The notes below the pieces were generated by a model. The model was not told the origin of the DNA, made no database searches, and saw only the letters and a program-made list of their open reading frames with translations. From positions 682,001 to 746,000 of the forward strand of contig NZ_JAAGPI010000001.1 of NCBI RefSeq assembly GCF_017104715.1: a DNA stretch of 64,000 bases, in the 5' to 3' direction. Both the position numbers and the translations under genes were made by a program. How positions within the stretch are numbered: the first letter of the stretch is position 1; every line of letters begins with the position of its first letter. Below, one piece after another: positions 32,053 through 40,065 of this stretch. This DNA comes from Burkholderia sp. Ac-20365. Its GTDB lineage: Bacteria; Pseudomonadota; Gammaproteobacteria; Burkholderiales; Burkholderiaceae.

Positions 32053-33105
32053 TTACTTGCCTGCCGCGTAGTGTTGCTCTTCGCGCACGCGGCGTTCATG
32101 CGATTCCGCATACGCGGCGGAACGCGCCTTGAGCAAGGGGTCATCGGACGGCGCGATGCCATCGGGCAAGGTCAACGGATCGAAGCTGATGTCGCGGCAC
32201 GGGCCGTCGATCTGCGGTTCCTCGCGCTGCACGACGAGTGTGCCGACATCGATCTGCGTGCGGTTCGCGGGCCAGAGCCGGGTCGCGTCATGGGTCACGT
32301 CGCCCGGTTGCGCGAGCGTGATCACCATGTGCCAGCGCACTGGGCCATGCCGTAGACGCTCGCCGAGGCCGCGCTCGAGGAAGTCGGTGTCGTGCGTTTG
32401 CGCATCGGCGAGCGGCACATAGGTGTCGTCGGGTTCGACGCGCCAGCGCACATCCTGCACATGGCCGTCACGATCGATCAGCCGGAACGCCGACACGCTG
32501 TAGTACGCGGCATTGTCGAACCCCGATGAAGGCGGATGATCGTGCAGCCATTGATCGAAGCGCGCGGTTTCGGGATGCGTCTGCATGAATGCATCCATGC
32601 CGGGGTTGTCGCCGTACGTGGTCGCGTCACGCGCCTTGCGCGAGGCTGCGAGCATCTCGAACAGCGCTTCGGGCGTGCGCACGGGAAAGATGGGTGCAGA
32701 GTTCATTGCCGTGCGCCATTCGCCGCCGCCCGGCGTGACGATGCGCAGCGCGAGGCTGCGCACGTTCGACGCGCCGTCGGCCTGCGCGGGATTGCCGCCG
32801 CCAATCGACAGGCGTCCCACCACCTGCGACCGGCCGGCGGCGAACACGCTGGCGCGCGACAGCGGCGCGGCGTTGCCGTTGCTGTCGAAATAGCCCGTTA
32901 CGCACACGCCTTTCGCGTGATTGCGCCGAAAGCCAGGATGCTTGCCCGACACAGCTTCGAAGCGGTCGATGATCTGGTTCGCCGAAGGCTGTGCGCCGGG
33001 CAGGCGCGTGAAACCCTGCGTGAACGCATAGGCGCCCGCAATCGAGCCGAGCGCGACGACGGCGAGCGCGCCGCCCGCGACAAAGCGAAAGGATGTTCTG
33101 GACAT
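32053..33105 (-). CDS. catalase-family peroxidase (SrpA-like), membrane-anchored
   Basis: A 350-residue small catalase-related heme peroxidase. An N-terminal membrane anchor or signal (about 8-28, FVAGGALAVVALGSIAGAYAF) targets it to the periplasm. The distal heme His is in RRNHAKGVCVTGYF. Other family features are the RSLALRIVTPGG strand, FPVRTPEALFEMLAASR, and the C-terminal part with DPLTLPDGI and DPLLKARSAAYAESHERR. It lacks the large C-terminal part of true catalases, as the family does. The ATG at 33103-33105 is used. It is 42 nt after the second anti-sigma gene and is probably the output gene of this sigma/anti-sigma operon, detoxifying peroxides. Confidence 0.85.
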   Translation of the reverse strand: MSRTSFRFVAGGALAVVALGSIAGAYAFTQGFTRLPGAQPSANQIIDRFEAVSGKHPGFRRNHAKGVCVTGYFDSNGNAAPLSRASVFAAGRSQVVGRLSIGGGNPAQADGASNVRSLALRIVTPGGGEWRTAMNSAPIFPVRTPEALFEMLAASRKARDATTYGDNPGMDAFMQTHPETARFDQWLHDHPPSSGFDNAAYYSVSAFRLIDRDGHVQDVRWRVEPDDTYVPLADAQTHDTDFLERGLGERLRHGPVRWHMVITLAQPGDVTHDATRLWPANRTQIDVGTLVVQREEPQIDGPCRDISFDPLTLPDGIAPSDDPLLKARSAAYAESHERRVREEQHYAAGK

Positions 33106-33147
33106 GAATCGACTACGGATGCACCACGCGCTTTCGCGCACGCTGCA

Positions 33148-34101
33148 TCAAACGGAACCAAAGAGCGGATCGAAATGGCGTTCGGCGATCTCTTTGCCAA
33201 GCGGCGCGAGTTCGCCATTGCTGGTGGCGCCGATCAGCGCATAGCCGAGATTGGACTCGCGCCACGTGACGACGTTCATCGAATCGATGCGCGACGACGC
33301 GACGGTCTGATCGGGCTTGTTTTCCTTGATCACGCACAGCGCGACGGGATCGCCTTTTTGCGGCAGATAGACGATCTGCACGAGCGGACGCCCGTGGAAT
33401 TTCAGGCGCTGCACCCGGATGAAGCGCAAGCCGGCCTTGCTCAGATCGGGCACGCGCAGCGCGATGCCGTCTTCCGTGCGGATTTCGTCGACGGTGCTTT
33501 GCGCGTCGGACGAATCGGGCCACAGATGCGCGACGGTATCGCGCGAATAGAGTTGCTGATAGCTCGCCGCGACCTGCACCCACGGCAGCGAACCCATCGT
33601 CGAAGACGCGACGGTCGCGGTGTTGCCGGAGAGCTTGCCCGGCTCGCCGAAGCCGACGCCCGGCGCAAGCCGCAGCACCACGCCACAGCAGAATGCGCCG
33701 CCGACGAACGCCACGGCCAGCCACGCGGGCGCGATGCGCAGGCGCGAGCGCACGGGTGTGGACGGCGGCAGTTGCGCGCTGTGTTCGATTGCAGCGTCGT
33801 TCGCGCTGTGTACGGCGGCTGCGGGTGCCACGGCCGGTTGCGCTTGCGCGGCTGCGCTCAGCCTGGCGGCTTCCGTATGCGCGCGGATCAGATCGTCGAC
33901 GCGCTTGACGAGGCTTTCGGGAACGGGCGGCAGTTTCTGCGCATCGAACGCCTCGCGATACGGCAGGCGCGACGCCTGGAAGAGGGCGACCTTATCCGCG
34001 AGCTCCGCGTGGGCGCGGAGTTCGTCTTCGATCTGCTGACGCTCGTTCGGCGACAGTTCGTCGTCGACATATGCCATCAGCACGGTATCGTCGACTTTCA
34101 T
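33148..34101 (-). CDS. membrane anti-sigma factor, copy 2
   Basis: A 317-residue single-pass membrane protein. The N-terminal cytoplasmic part (1-100, MKVDDTVLMAYVDDELSPNE, then helices) resembles anti-sigma domains, though without a HxxxCxxC zinc motif. A transmembrane helix lies near 140-160 (WLAVAFVGGAFCCGVVLRL), followed by a periplasmic sensor domain. It is a clear paralogue of the protein at 34260-35189, matching along the whole length (for example KFHGRPLVQIVYLP versus RFHDKPLVQIVYLP). A 158-nt gap with a repeated TGTGACA motif separates the two genes, so this copy may have its own promoter. The start is the ATG at 34099-34101. Confidence 0.82.
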   Translation of the reverse strand: MKVDDTVLMAYVDDELSPNERQQIEDELRAHAELADKVALFQASRLPYREAFDAQKLPPVPESLVKRVDDLIRAHTEAARLSAAAQAQPAVAPAAAVHSANDAAIEHSAQLPPSTPVRSRLRIAPAWLAVAFVGGAFCCGVVLRLAPGVGFGEPGKLSGNTATVASSTMGSLPWVQVAASYQQLYSRDTVAHLWPDSSDAQSTVDEIRTEDGIALRVPDLSKAGLRFIRVQRLKFHGRPLVQIVYLPQKGDPVALCVIKENKPDQTVASSRIDSMNVVTWRESNLGYALIGATSNGELAPLGKEIAERHFDPLFGSV

Positions 34102-34259
34102 ACGCTCGGGCCCCGGTCGGGAGTGCCGCAGCACTCGAAATAAATCATGTCACAGCGCTGTCACAGCTATCTGACTGTCAAGTATAACGTTCTGCTTGCG
34201 GACAGGGGCGCAATGCGCCGAATTGACGTGCTGCCGCGCGAAGCATTTCCTCCACATCA

Positions 34260-35189
34260 TCAACTCGCTATCGTCGAAACGGGCGCGGTCGTCTGACCGA
34301 ACATCGCATCAACGTCGCGCTTCGCGATCAGCTTGCCGAGCTTGTCGAGATCGACCTGACCTGTCGTGCCGATCAGCGCGTAGCTCAGTTCCGACTGCCG
34401 CCATGTCACGACGTCCATGCCGTCGAGCTTCTGCTGCGCAATCGACTGATCCGGTTTCGCATCCTTCACGACGCACAGCGCGACAGGGCCGCCTGTTTTC
34501 GGCAGATAGACGATCTGCACGAGCGGCTTGTCGTGAAAGCGCAGACGCTGGATGCGCTTGAATGTCAGCCCTTGCGCGCTGAGATCGGGCACGCGCACCG
34601 GCAAGCCGTCGATCTCATGAATATCGGCGACCGTTTTTGCCGACACGGCGGCGTCCGTCGTAACGGCAACCGTATCGCGCGAATAAAGCGCCTGATAGCC
34701 CGCGGCCGCCATGACCCACGGCGATGCAGGCTGTGCGGACGCAACCGTCGCGGCGCCGCCTGAAAAAACGCCGGGCACGAGCCGCAGGCCTATGCCGCAG
34801 CAGAACACACCCGCGACGAACGCAACCGCGAGCCACGGCGCCGAAAAGCGCATGCGCGACCGCACGGGCACGGACGGCGGCAAGCCGGCGACAGGCGGCA
34901 CGCTCGCATCGTTTGCAGCGGGATCGGCGGCGGGGCCGGGCGGCACGGTCGAAGTCGCGCTGGCATGCGTGCGCGCGAGTTCGGCGATCTTGCGCGTCAG
35001 CGATTCAGGCACGGGCGGCAGCTTCTGCTGCGCGAATGCCGCGTCATACGGCAGGCTCGACGCGCGGAACAACTCGATGCGCTCGGCCAGTTCCGGCGAT
35101 TCATCCAGTTCGCGTTCGATCTCGCGGCGCTCCTCGATATCGAGTTCGCCGTCCACATAGGCCATCAGCGTGATGTCATCGACTTTCAT
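34260..35189 (-). CDS. membrane anti-sigma factor, copy 1
   Basis: A 309-residue anti-sigma factor of the same family as copy 2: cytoplasmic helices (MKVDDITLMAYVDGELDIEE), transmembrane helix near 130-150 (WLAVAFVAGVFCCGIGLRL), periplasmic domain. Its ATG overlaps the stop of the sigma factor gene (35186-35189), so it is made with the sigma factor it should hold at the membrane. The frame from 35621 is a shadow of the sigma gene. It presumably releases the sigma factor on an envelope or oxidative signal, given the catalase-like gene downstream. Confidence 0.85.
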   Translation of the reverse strand: MKVDDITLMAYVDGELDIEERREIERELDESPELAERIELFRASSLPYDAAFAQQKLPPVPESLTRKIAELARTHASATSTVPPGPAADPAANDASVPPVAGLPPSVPVRSRMRFSAPWLAVAFVAGVFCCGIGLRLVPGVFSGGAATVASAQPASPWVMAAAGYQALYSRDTVAVTTDAAVSAKTVADIHEIDGLPVRVPDLSAQGLTFKRIQRLRFHDKPLVQIVYLPKTGGPVALCVVKDAKPDQSIAQQKLDGMDVVTWRQSELSYALIGTTGQVDLDKLGKLIAKRDVDAMFGQTTAPVSTIAS

Positions 35190-35734
35190 GACGCTGAGTC
35201 CTTGCCGAGCGCGGCCACCTTCATCGGCTGTGCCGGTTTGCCGGAGAACAGCGCGCCGATCGCCTGACGCGCGCGCGACAGCCGGCTCATCACGGTGCCG
35301 ATGGGCACGTCGAGCGCCTCGGCCGTTTCGCTGTAGCTCAGCCCTTCGACGGCGACGAGCAGCATCACCGTGCGCTGCGCCTCGGGCAGACGCTGCACGG
35401 CCTCGATGATCTGCGCATTCATCGTGATCTGTTCGGGCGTGCGCGCCTTCGGGTCTTCGACGGTTTCGAGGAAGTCGTCGTCCCAATCCATGCTCGAGCG
35501 GCTGCGCACCGAACGCGCGCGCAGTTCGTTGATCCACGTGGAATGGACGATCGAAAACATCCAGCTGAGCGGCGCGGTGTCCGCCTGCAACTGATGCGCG
35601 CGTTCCAGCCCGCGCACGCACGCGCGCTGAACGAGATCTTCAGCGTCGTGCCGGTCGCCGGAAATACGCAATGCGAAAGCCCATAACCTCGGAAGCATAT
35701 CGGGCAGCATGCTGGACAAGTCTGCGCCTGTCAT
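35186..35734 (-). CDS. ECF-family RNA polymerase sigma factor
   Basis: A 182-residue ECF sigma factor. Region 2 is seen as LWAFALRISGDRHDAEDLVQ and the following helix, and region 4 as LPEAQRTVMLLVAVEGLSYS with the recognition helix VPIGTVMSRLSRARQ. Only the two ECF regions are present. It opens an operon with two anti-sigma factors and a catalase-like peroxidase. The 287-bp stretch upstream (35735-36021) holds no gene; I could not identify an autoregulated ECF promoter there by eye. Confidence 0.93.
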   Translation of the reverse strand: MTGADLSSMLPDMLPRLWAFALRISGDRHDAEDLVQRACVRGLERAHQLQADTAPLSWMFSIVHSTWINELRARSVRSRSSMDWDDDFLETVEDPKARTPEQITMNAQIIEAVQRLPEAQRTVMLLVAVEGLSYSETAEALDVPIGTVMSRLSRARQAIGALFSGKPAQPMKVAALGKDSAS

Positions 35735-36021
35735 TGAAGTCGTTCCTTGCTACTGAACCGGTGGATCTGCCTTCGACGAAGGCATGAGGCTGGTGCGCGG
35801 CAAACGTTGGCGCACTCGATGATACGGACGGAATTCAAGCGAGCAATTTTAACGTCGATCGAGCAATATTGCTGACGAGCGTTTTGCGTGCGCGCATGCG
35901 CATGGAACTTCGCAGTGGAAAGCAACATGAAAGCCTGTCATCGCATGCAAACTCCGGGCGCGCGCGATCAATCGGATAAGATACGGCCCGCCAGTCATTT
36001 TCGAACCATGGAGTGTTTTCA

Positions 36022-36354
36022 GTGATTCAACCGGGCAACGTATTCAAGGACAACCTCGCGCAACTGCCGGGCATCGACGGTATCGAACGGATCGATCTCG
36101 TCGACGGCAAGGGCGATGTGGTCGCGAGCATTGAGAACAAGCCGGGCAAGCAGGGCTCGCTCGCGGTGTACAACTATCTGCGCGAAGTGTACGGCTCGCT
36201 CGACGCAGAGGCCGCAGAACACGGTCTCGCCGTGTTTGCCGAGCATACGGCTGACGCGCGCAACCGTACGGGCGCGCATCCCAATGTGGATCGCCTGCTG
36301 GAGATCGCAGCGGGTGGCGAAGCGCTGCGCATCGACCTCGTCGCGGCTGCCTGA
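36022..36354 (+). CDS. DUF2322 family protein
   Basis: A 110-residue soluble protein matching my memory of DUF2322, a short family of Betaproteobacteria with no known function. The conserved-looking core is GIERIDLVDGKGDVVASIEN, followed by KPGKQGSLAVYNYL and AHPNVDRLLEI. GGAG lies 8 nt before a GTG at 36022 (MIQPGNVFKDN...), preferred over a GTG at 36013 that would overlap the ribosome binding site. It converges on the HD-GYP/LuxR gene with a 3-nt gap. Confidence 0.65.
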   Translation: MIQPGNVFKDNLAQLPGIDGIERIDLVDGKGDVVASIENKPGKQGSLAVYNYLREVYGSLDAEAAEHGLAVFAEHTADARNRTGAHPNVDRLLEIAAGGEALRIDLVAAA

Positions 36355-36357
36355 GCG

Positions 36358-37839
36358 TTACAGCAAGCCCAGCGACAACGCCTTGAGCGTCGCGGCGGCC
36401 CGCGTCGAACAGTCCAGTTTGCGGAATACGCTTTCGACGTGCGTGCGCACGGTGCTCGGGCTCAGTGACAGATCGCGAGCCACTTCCTTGTTGCTTGCAC
36501 CGCGTGAAATGCCGCGCAGCACATCGACTTCCCGCGCGGACAGCCGCGCCGTCTGCGCGCGCGGATTGACGACGCGCTTTTGCGCCGCGCGCTCGTCGAT
36601 CAATGCATTGACCACTTCGGTGTCGTAGCGGCCCTGGGCCGCTTCTGCGCGCAACAGCTTCGCCGCTTCGTCATGCGTGAGCGCTTCGCGCCACGGACGC
36701 GCCGCGCGTAACGCGACCCAGGCCGCGCTCGCCGAGAGAATGCGCGCTTCGATCGATAACGCAGCGCCCGCCGCGCCGCGAAAATAGCCCGAGCCATCAA
36801 GACGCTCGTACGCGTACGAGCCGAGTTCGGCGGCCTCCGCGAGCGCGCCCGTCTGTCTGCCTGCGCGCGAGGTCCAGTACGGCACGAGCCGCGCTTTCTC
36901 CCACGCAGCCTGCGACAGCCGCGCAGCCGTGTTCCAGACGAGGTTCGGCACGGCCGCGCGGCCCATGCCATGAATCAGTCCCGCGCAATATAGCCGGCTG
37001 TGCGCGTTTGCATCGAGCGCAAAGTGTGCGGCGCACGACGCCGCAGCGGCCGCGACGCTGCGCGAATAGCCCGTCATCCACGGCAGTTTGAGATCGATGA
37101 TGTCGGCGATCAGTTCGACGGGCGTGACGTCGTTCATCTGCGGCGTCAGCAATGCGGCATCGATCGATGCGGCATCCGCCTGTTCCAGCTCATCGAGCCA
37201 TTGCGCCGCGAGCCGGACCGTGAGCCGCGCGAGCTTGTCCGGGTAGCGCGAATCGGCGCGCTGCGCGATCAGCGCTTTGGCGCGCTCGATGCCATACGTG
37301 CGCGAAAAAATCTCCAGTTCACCCGCCAGCGCCACGACGAACACGGTGGGCGGCACCGCGCTGCCAGCGAGATGATCGGGCGAGCCGCTGCCGTCCCATG
37401 CTTCGAATATGTGGCGCAACGTGGTTTGCGTGCCCGCGCCGAGACCGAGCATGCGTGCGGCTTCGCCCGATACTTCGCAATGGATGCGCGCCAGCGGCGT
37501 CATCACGGCACCCAGATCGCCATGCAGTTCGGCAGGAGCCCAGTCGGGCTTGAGCGCGAGCATCGCTTCGCGGGTCGCGACGTCGTCGCCCAGCGCTTCG
37601 GCGAAGCCCGCGGCATTTGCCGTGCAGCCCGACCAGCGCAACAGCGACGCTTCGCGCACAGCGACGACAGCGGCTTCGTCGAGTTTGGCTGCCTGCGCGA
37701 CGCGCATGGCGAGCCATGCGGTGCGGATCGAATGATCGGTCGGCTGGCCCATGCTCAGATCGCCGATGAAGGCGAGCGCCTTCACTGCGTCGAATACGCG
37801 AACGGCGGGAGCGTCGGAAAAGCCTGGCGAAGTCGGCAT
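36358..37839 (-). CDS. degenerate HD-GYP domain protein with LuxR-type HTH
   Basis: A 493-residue protein with two HD-type phosphohydrolase-like halves (about 20-200 and 215-410) and a C-terminal LuxR/GerE helix-turn-helix (about 425-490: LSAREVDVLRGISRGASNKE and VARDLSLSPSTVRTHVESVF). The HD motif of the second half is changed (LIHGMGRAAVPN instead of HDIGK), and the GYP motif reads DGSGYFRG. Cyclic-di-GMP hydrolysis is therefore doubtful, and a ligand-binding role coupled to DNA binding is more likely (inference). Stand-alone gene divergent from nothing recognisable; it converges with the DUF2322 gene. Confidence 0.8.
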   Translation of the reverse strand: MPTSPGFSDAPAVRVFDAVKALAFIGDLSMGQPTDHSIRTAWLAMRVAQAAKLDEAAVVAVREASLLRWSGCTANAAGFAEALGDDVATREAMLALKPDWAPAELHGDLGAVMTPLARIHCEVSGEAARMLGLGAGTQTTLRHIFEAWDGSGSPDHLAGSAVPPTVFVVALAGELEIFSRTYGIERAKALIAQRADSRYPDKLARLTVRLAAQWLDELEQADAASIDAALLTPQMNDVTPVELIADIIDLKLPWMTGYSRSVAAAAASCAAHFALDANAHSRLYCAGLIHGMGRAAVPNLVWNTAARLSQAAWEKARLVPYWTSRAGRQTGALAEAAELGSYAYERLDGSGYFRGAAGAALSIEARILSASAAWVALRAARPWREALTHDEAAKLLRAEAAQGRYDTEVVNALIDERAAQKRVVNPRAQTARLSAREVDVLRGISRGASNKEVARDLSLSPSTVRTHVESVFRKLDCSTRAAATLKALSLGLL

Positions 37840-37949
37840 GAAGGAAGCGGTGCGGGCTTGTATCGGGCCTCACTATACCCCGCGCGCGCTCCCGCGCGAG
37901 ATCGGTCATTTGACCGATACCCGCGTCCACGCCGGTCGTGCTCCTCAAT

Positions 37950-38840
37950 TCATTGCGGAAAAATCTCCGCGATCCAGTCGACAAAAGCCTTCACGGCTGC
38001 GCTCGCCTGCGCGCGGTTCGGATAGAGAATCGACACAGGCACCGGCGCACTTCTCGATGCGGGCAGCACTTCCTTCAGCCGCCCCGATTCCAGATACGGC
38101 TTCGCAACGAACTCCGACAACTGGATGATCCCCAGCCCTTCGATCCCGCATTGCAGATACGCTTCCGTTTCGTTGACGGTGAAGCGGCCTTGCATCGTCA
38201 GCGTGACGGGTTCGCCGTCCACGTCGAAGCGCCAGTCGAGCGGGCGTCCCGTCGCATTCGACATGTAGTTGATGGTTTCGTGTGCGGCGAGATCGTCGAG
38301 CGACAACGGTTCGCCGCGTTCACGCAGATACAGCGGCGACGCGCAAGTGAGCCACGTCAGCATGCCCAGCGGACGCGCGATCAAGGCCGAGTCCGCAAGT
38401 GCGCCCGTGCGGATCGCGCAATCGATGCCATCGAAGATCAGGTCAGCCGGCCGGTCGCTCAACCCGAGCACGAGTTCGATGTCGGGATAGCGGGCGGCGA
38501 ACGCGCGAAGATTCGGCAGCACGACGGCGCGGCCGATCACGCCCGGCATGTCGGCGCGCACCTTGCCGCGCGGCGCCACCGTGTCCTCTCTCAAACCGCT
38601 TTCCGCGCGCTCGATCTCGGCGAGGATCGTCTGGCACGACGCGTAGTAGCGCTCGCCCGCTTCCGTCAGGCTCAGGTTGCGCGTGCTTCTGCGCAGCAAT
38701 ACGGTGCCCAGATGCTGCTCCAGATTCTTGATCGTCGTGGTGACGGACGAGCGTGGCATCGACAGCGTTTCGGCCGCCTTGCTGAAGCTGCGCACCTCGA
38801 CGACGCGCACGAAAGTACTGATCGCTTGAAGTTTGTCCAT
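37950..38840 (-). CDS. LysR-family transcriptional regulator
   Basis: A 296-residue LysR-type regulator: N-terminal winged HTH (1-65; SFSKAAETLSMPRSSVTTTI) and a C-terminal periplasmic-binding-like effector domain. The start is the ATG at 38838-38840 (MDKLQAISTF); the frame from 38948 crosses the intergenic region. It is divergent from an NmrA-like reductase gene, with a perfect 10-bp palindrome between them. By LysR convention it likely regulates that gene. It resembles the DhcR/PgrR-type group with MDKLQAISTFVRVVE starts. Confidence 0.92.
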   Translation of the reverse strand: MDKLQAISTFVRVVEVRSFSKAAETLSMPRSSVTTTIKNLEQHLGTVLLRRSTRNLSLTEAGERYYASCQTILAEIERAESGLREDTVAPRGKVRADMPGVIGRAVVLPNLRAFAARYPDIELVLGLSDRPADLIFDGIDCAIRTGALADSALIARPLGMLTWLTCASPLYLRERGEPLSLDDLAAHETINYMSNATGRPLDWRFDVDGEPVTLTMQGRFTVNETEAYLQCGIEGLGIIQLSEFVAKPYLESGRLKEVLPASRSAPVPVSILYPNRAQASAAVKAFVDWIAEIFPQ

Positions 38841-38925
38841 GGAACGGAAGTGGGGCGTGTGAACGCGAGCATACCTTGCGCGCGACTTCACAGCGTTGAA
38901 CGCGCGCGTTCGGCGCGCACGCGTT

Positions 38926-38935
38926 GTGAATTCAC
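38926..38935. promoter_or_regulatory. palindrome in the LysR/NmrA divergent gap
   Basis: GTGAATTCAC is a perfect 10-bp palindrome located between the two divergent starts (38840 and 39080), 85 bp from the LysR gene. Possible operator; the 239-bp gap holds nothing else convincing. Confidence 0.35.
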
Positions 38936-39079
38936 GCGAGACGAACAATCGAACGCACGAGGCACCCTAGACTTCGATCAACGCAGCGCGCCTTCGCACG
39001 CACGCTGCAATCGATTCCTTCCCGCAGCGGAAGGCAATTCATCGCATCGCATCCGATGCAACGAAAAGGGTCACGCGTG

Positions 39080-40021
39080 ATGACGCAACAACGTATTCTC
39101 GTTCTGGGCGCAGGCGAACTCGGCATGTCCGTACTGCGCAATCTTGCACGGCGTGCTGGCGCTTCGGCATTGAGCATCAGCGTGCTGCTGCGGCCGTCGA
39201 CTATCCAATCCGTCGATCCCACCAAACAACGTGAACTCCACGAACTGCATGCGCTGGATATCGCGGTCGTTCCCGCTGACCTTGCGGCCGATTCGGTCGA
39301 AACACTAGCTAATGTGTTTTCGCAGTTCGATACAGTGGTGTCATGCACCGGTTTTGTCGGCGGCAAGGGCGTGCAACTGAAGATCGCACGCGCCGCGCTG
39401 AATGCTGGCGTGCCGCGCTTCTTTCCGTGGCAGTTCGGCGTCGACTATGACGTGATCGGACGCGGCAGCGCACAGGATCTGTTCGACGAACAACTCGATG
39501 TGCGCGATCTGTTGCGCGCGCAATCGCGCACCGACTGGGTGATCGTATCGACGGGGATGTTCACGAGCTTTCTGTTCGAGCCGTCGTTTGGCGTGGTGGA
39601 CGTTGAGCGCGGCATCGTGCGCGCGCTGGGGAACGGGGATAACGCCGTCACGGTTACGACGGCCGAAGATATCGGCGTGCTGACGACGGAAATTCTGCTG
39701 GCGCAACCGCGTATCAGTCATCGCGTCGTGCATGTTGCGGGCGAGACGGTCGGTTATGGGCAACTCGCCGACAAGCTGGAAAAATTCACGGGCCGCGCGT
39801 TCGAGCGCATCGAATGGACGGTGCCGCAATTGAAGCACGAACTTGCGCTCGATCCGGATAACGCGCTGAAGAAATACCGCGTGGTATTTGCCGAAGGAAA
39901 GGGCGTCGCGTGGGATGCACGGCAGACCTTCAATGCGCAGCGCGGCCTTACCGTGGAAAACGTCGATCAGTGGATGCTGCGGAATCTGAGCAAGCGGTGC
40001 GTGTCGGAAAACGCGCTGTGA
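39080..40021 (+). CDS. NmrA-like / isoflavone-reductase-type NAD(P)-binding protein
   Basis: A 313-residue atypical short-chain dehydrogenase. N-terminal dinucleotide-binding motif ILVLGAGELGMSVLRNLARR (residues about 6-25), then TVVSCTGFVGG and a PCBER/isoflavone-reductase-like region RFFPWQFGVDYD. It likely reduces an aromatic or isoflavone-type substrate with NADPH, or senses the NADP ratio. The substrate is unknown. The start is the ATG at 39080 with AAGGG upstream. It is divergent from a LysR regulator and convergent to the MFS gene, with a 12-bp stem hairpin between. Confidence 0.8.
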   Translation: MTQQRILVLGAGELGMSVLRNLARRAGASALSISVLLRPSTIQSVDPTKQRELHELHALDIAVVPADLAADSVETLANVFSQFDTVVSCTGFVGGKGVQLKIARAALNAGVPRFFPWQFGVDYDVIGRGSAQDLFDEQLDVRDLLRAQSRTDWVIVSTGMFTSFLFEPSFGVVDVERGIVRALGNGDNAVTVTTAEDIGVLTTEILLAQPRISHRVVHVAGETVGYGQLADKLEKFTGRAFERIEWTVPQLKHELALDPDNALKKYRVVFAEGKGVAWDARQTFNAQRGLTVENVDQWMLRNLSKRCVSENAL

Positions 40022-40024
40022 TTC

Positions 40025-40060
40025 GTAGCGGTCGATTGAACAATATCGATCGACCGCTAC
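40025..40060. terminator. 12-bp stem hairpin between convergent genes
   Basis: GTAGCGGTCGAT (40025-40036) and ATCGACCGCTAC (40049-40060) form a perfect stem with a 12-nt loop between the NmrA-like and MFS stop codons. No T-tract is present; a bidirectional transcript 3' end is likely. Confidence 0.5.
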
Positions 40061-40065
40061 TTGCC

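Noticed and set aside
34141..34170. The direct repeat TGTCACAGC between the two anti-sigma genes as a defined ECF promoter.
   Set aside because: No matching -35/-10 pair was found upstream of the sigma gene itself, so an autoregulated ECF consensus cannot be drawn.
38973..38997. TTCGA-N15-TTCGC upstream of the NmrA-like gene, matching the hrpII half-site spacing.
   Set aside because: No YANNNT hexamer lies 30-32 nt downstream and the genes beside it have no link to secretion, so it is probably a chance match in GC-rich DNA.
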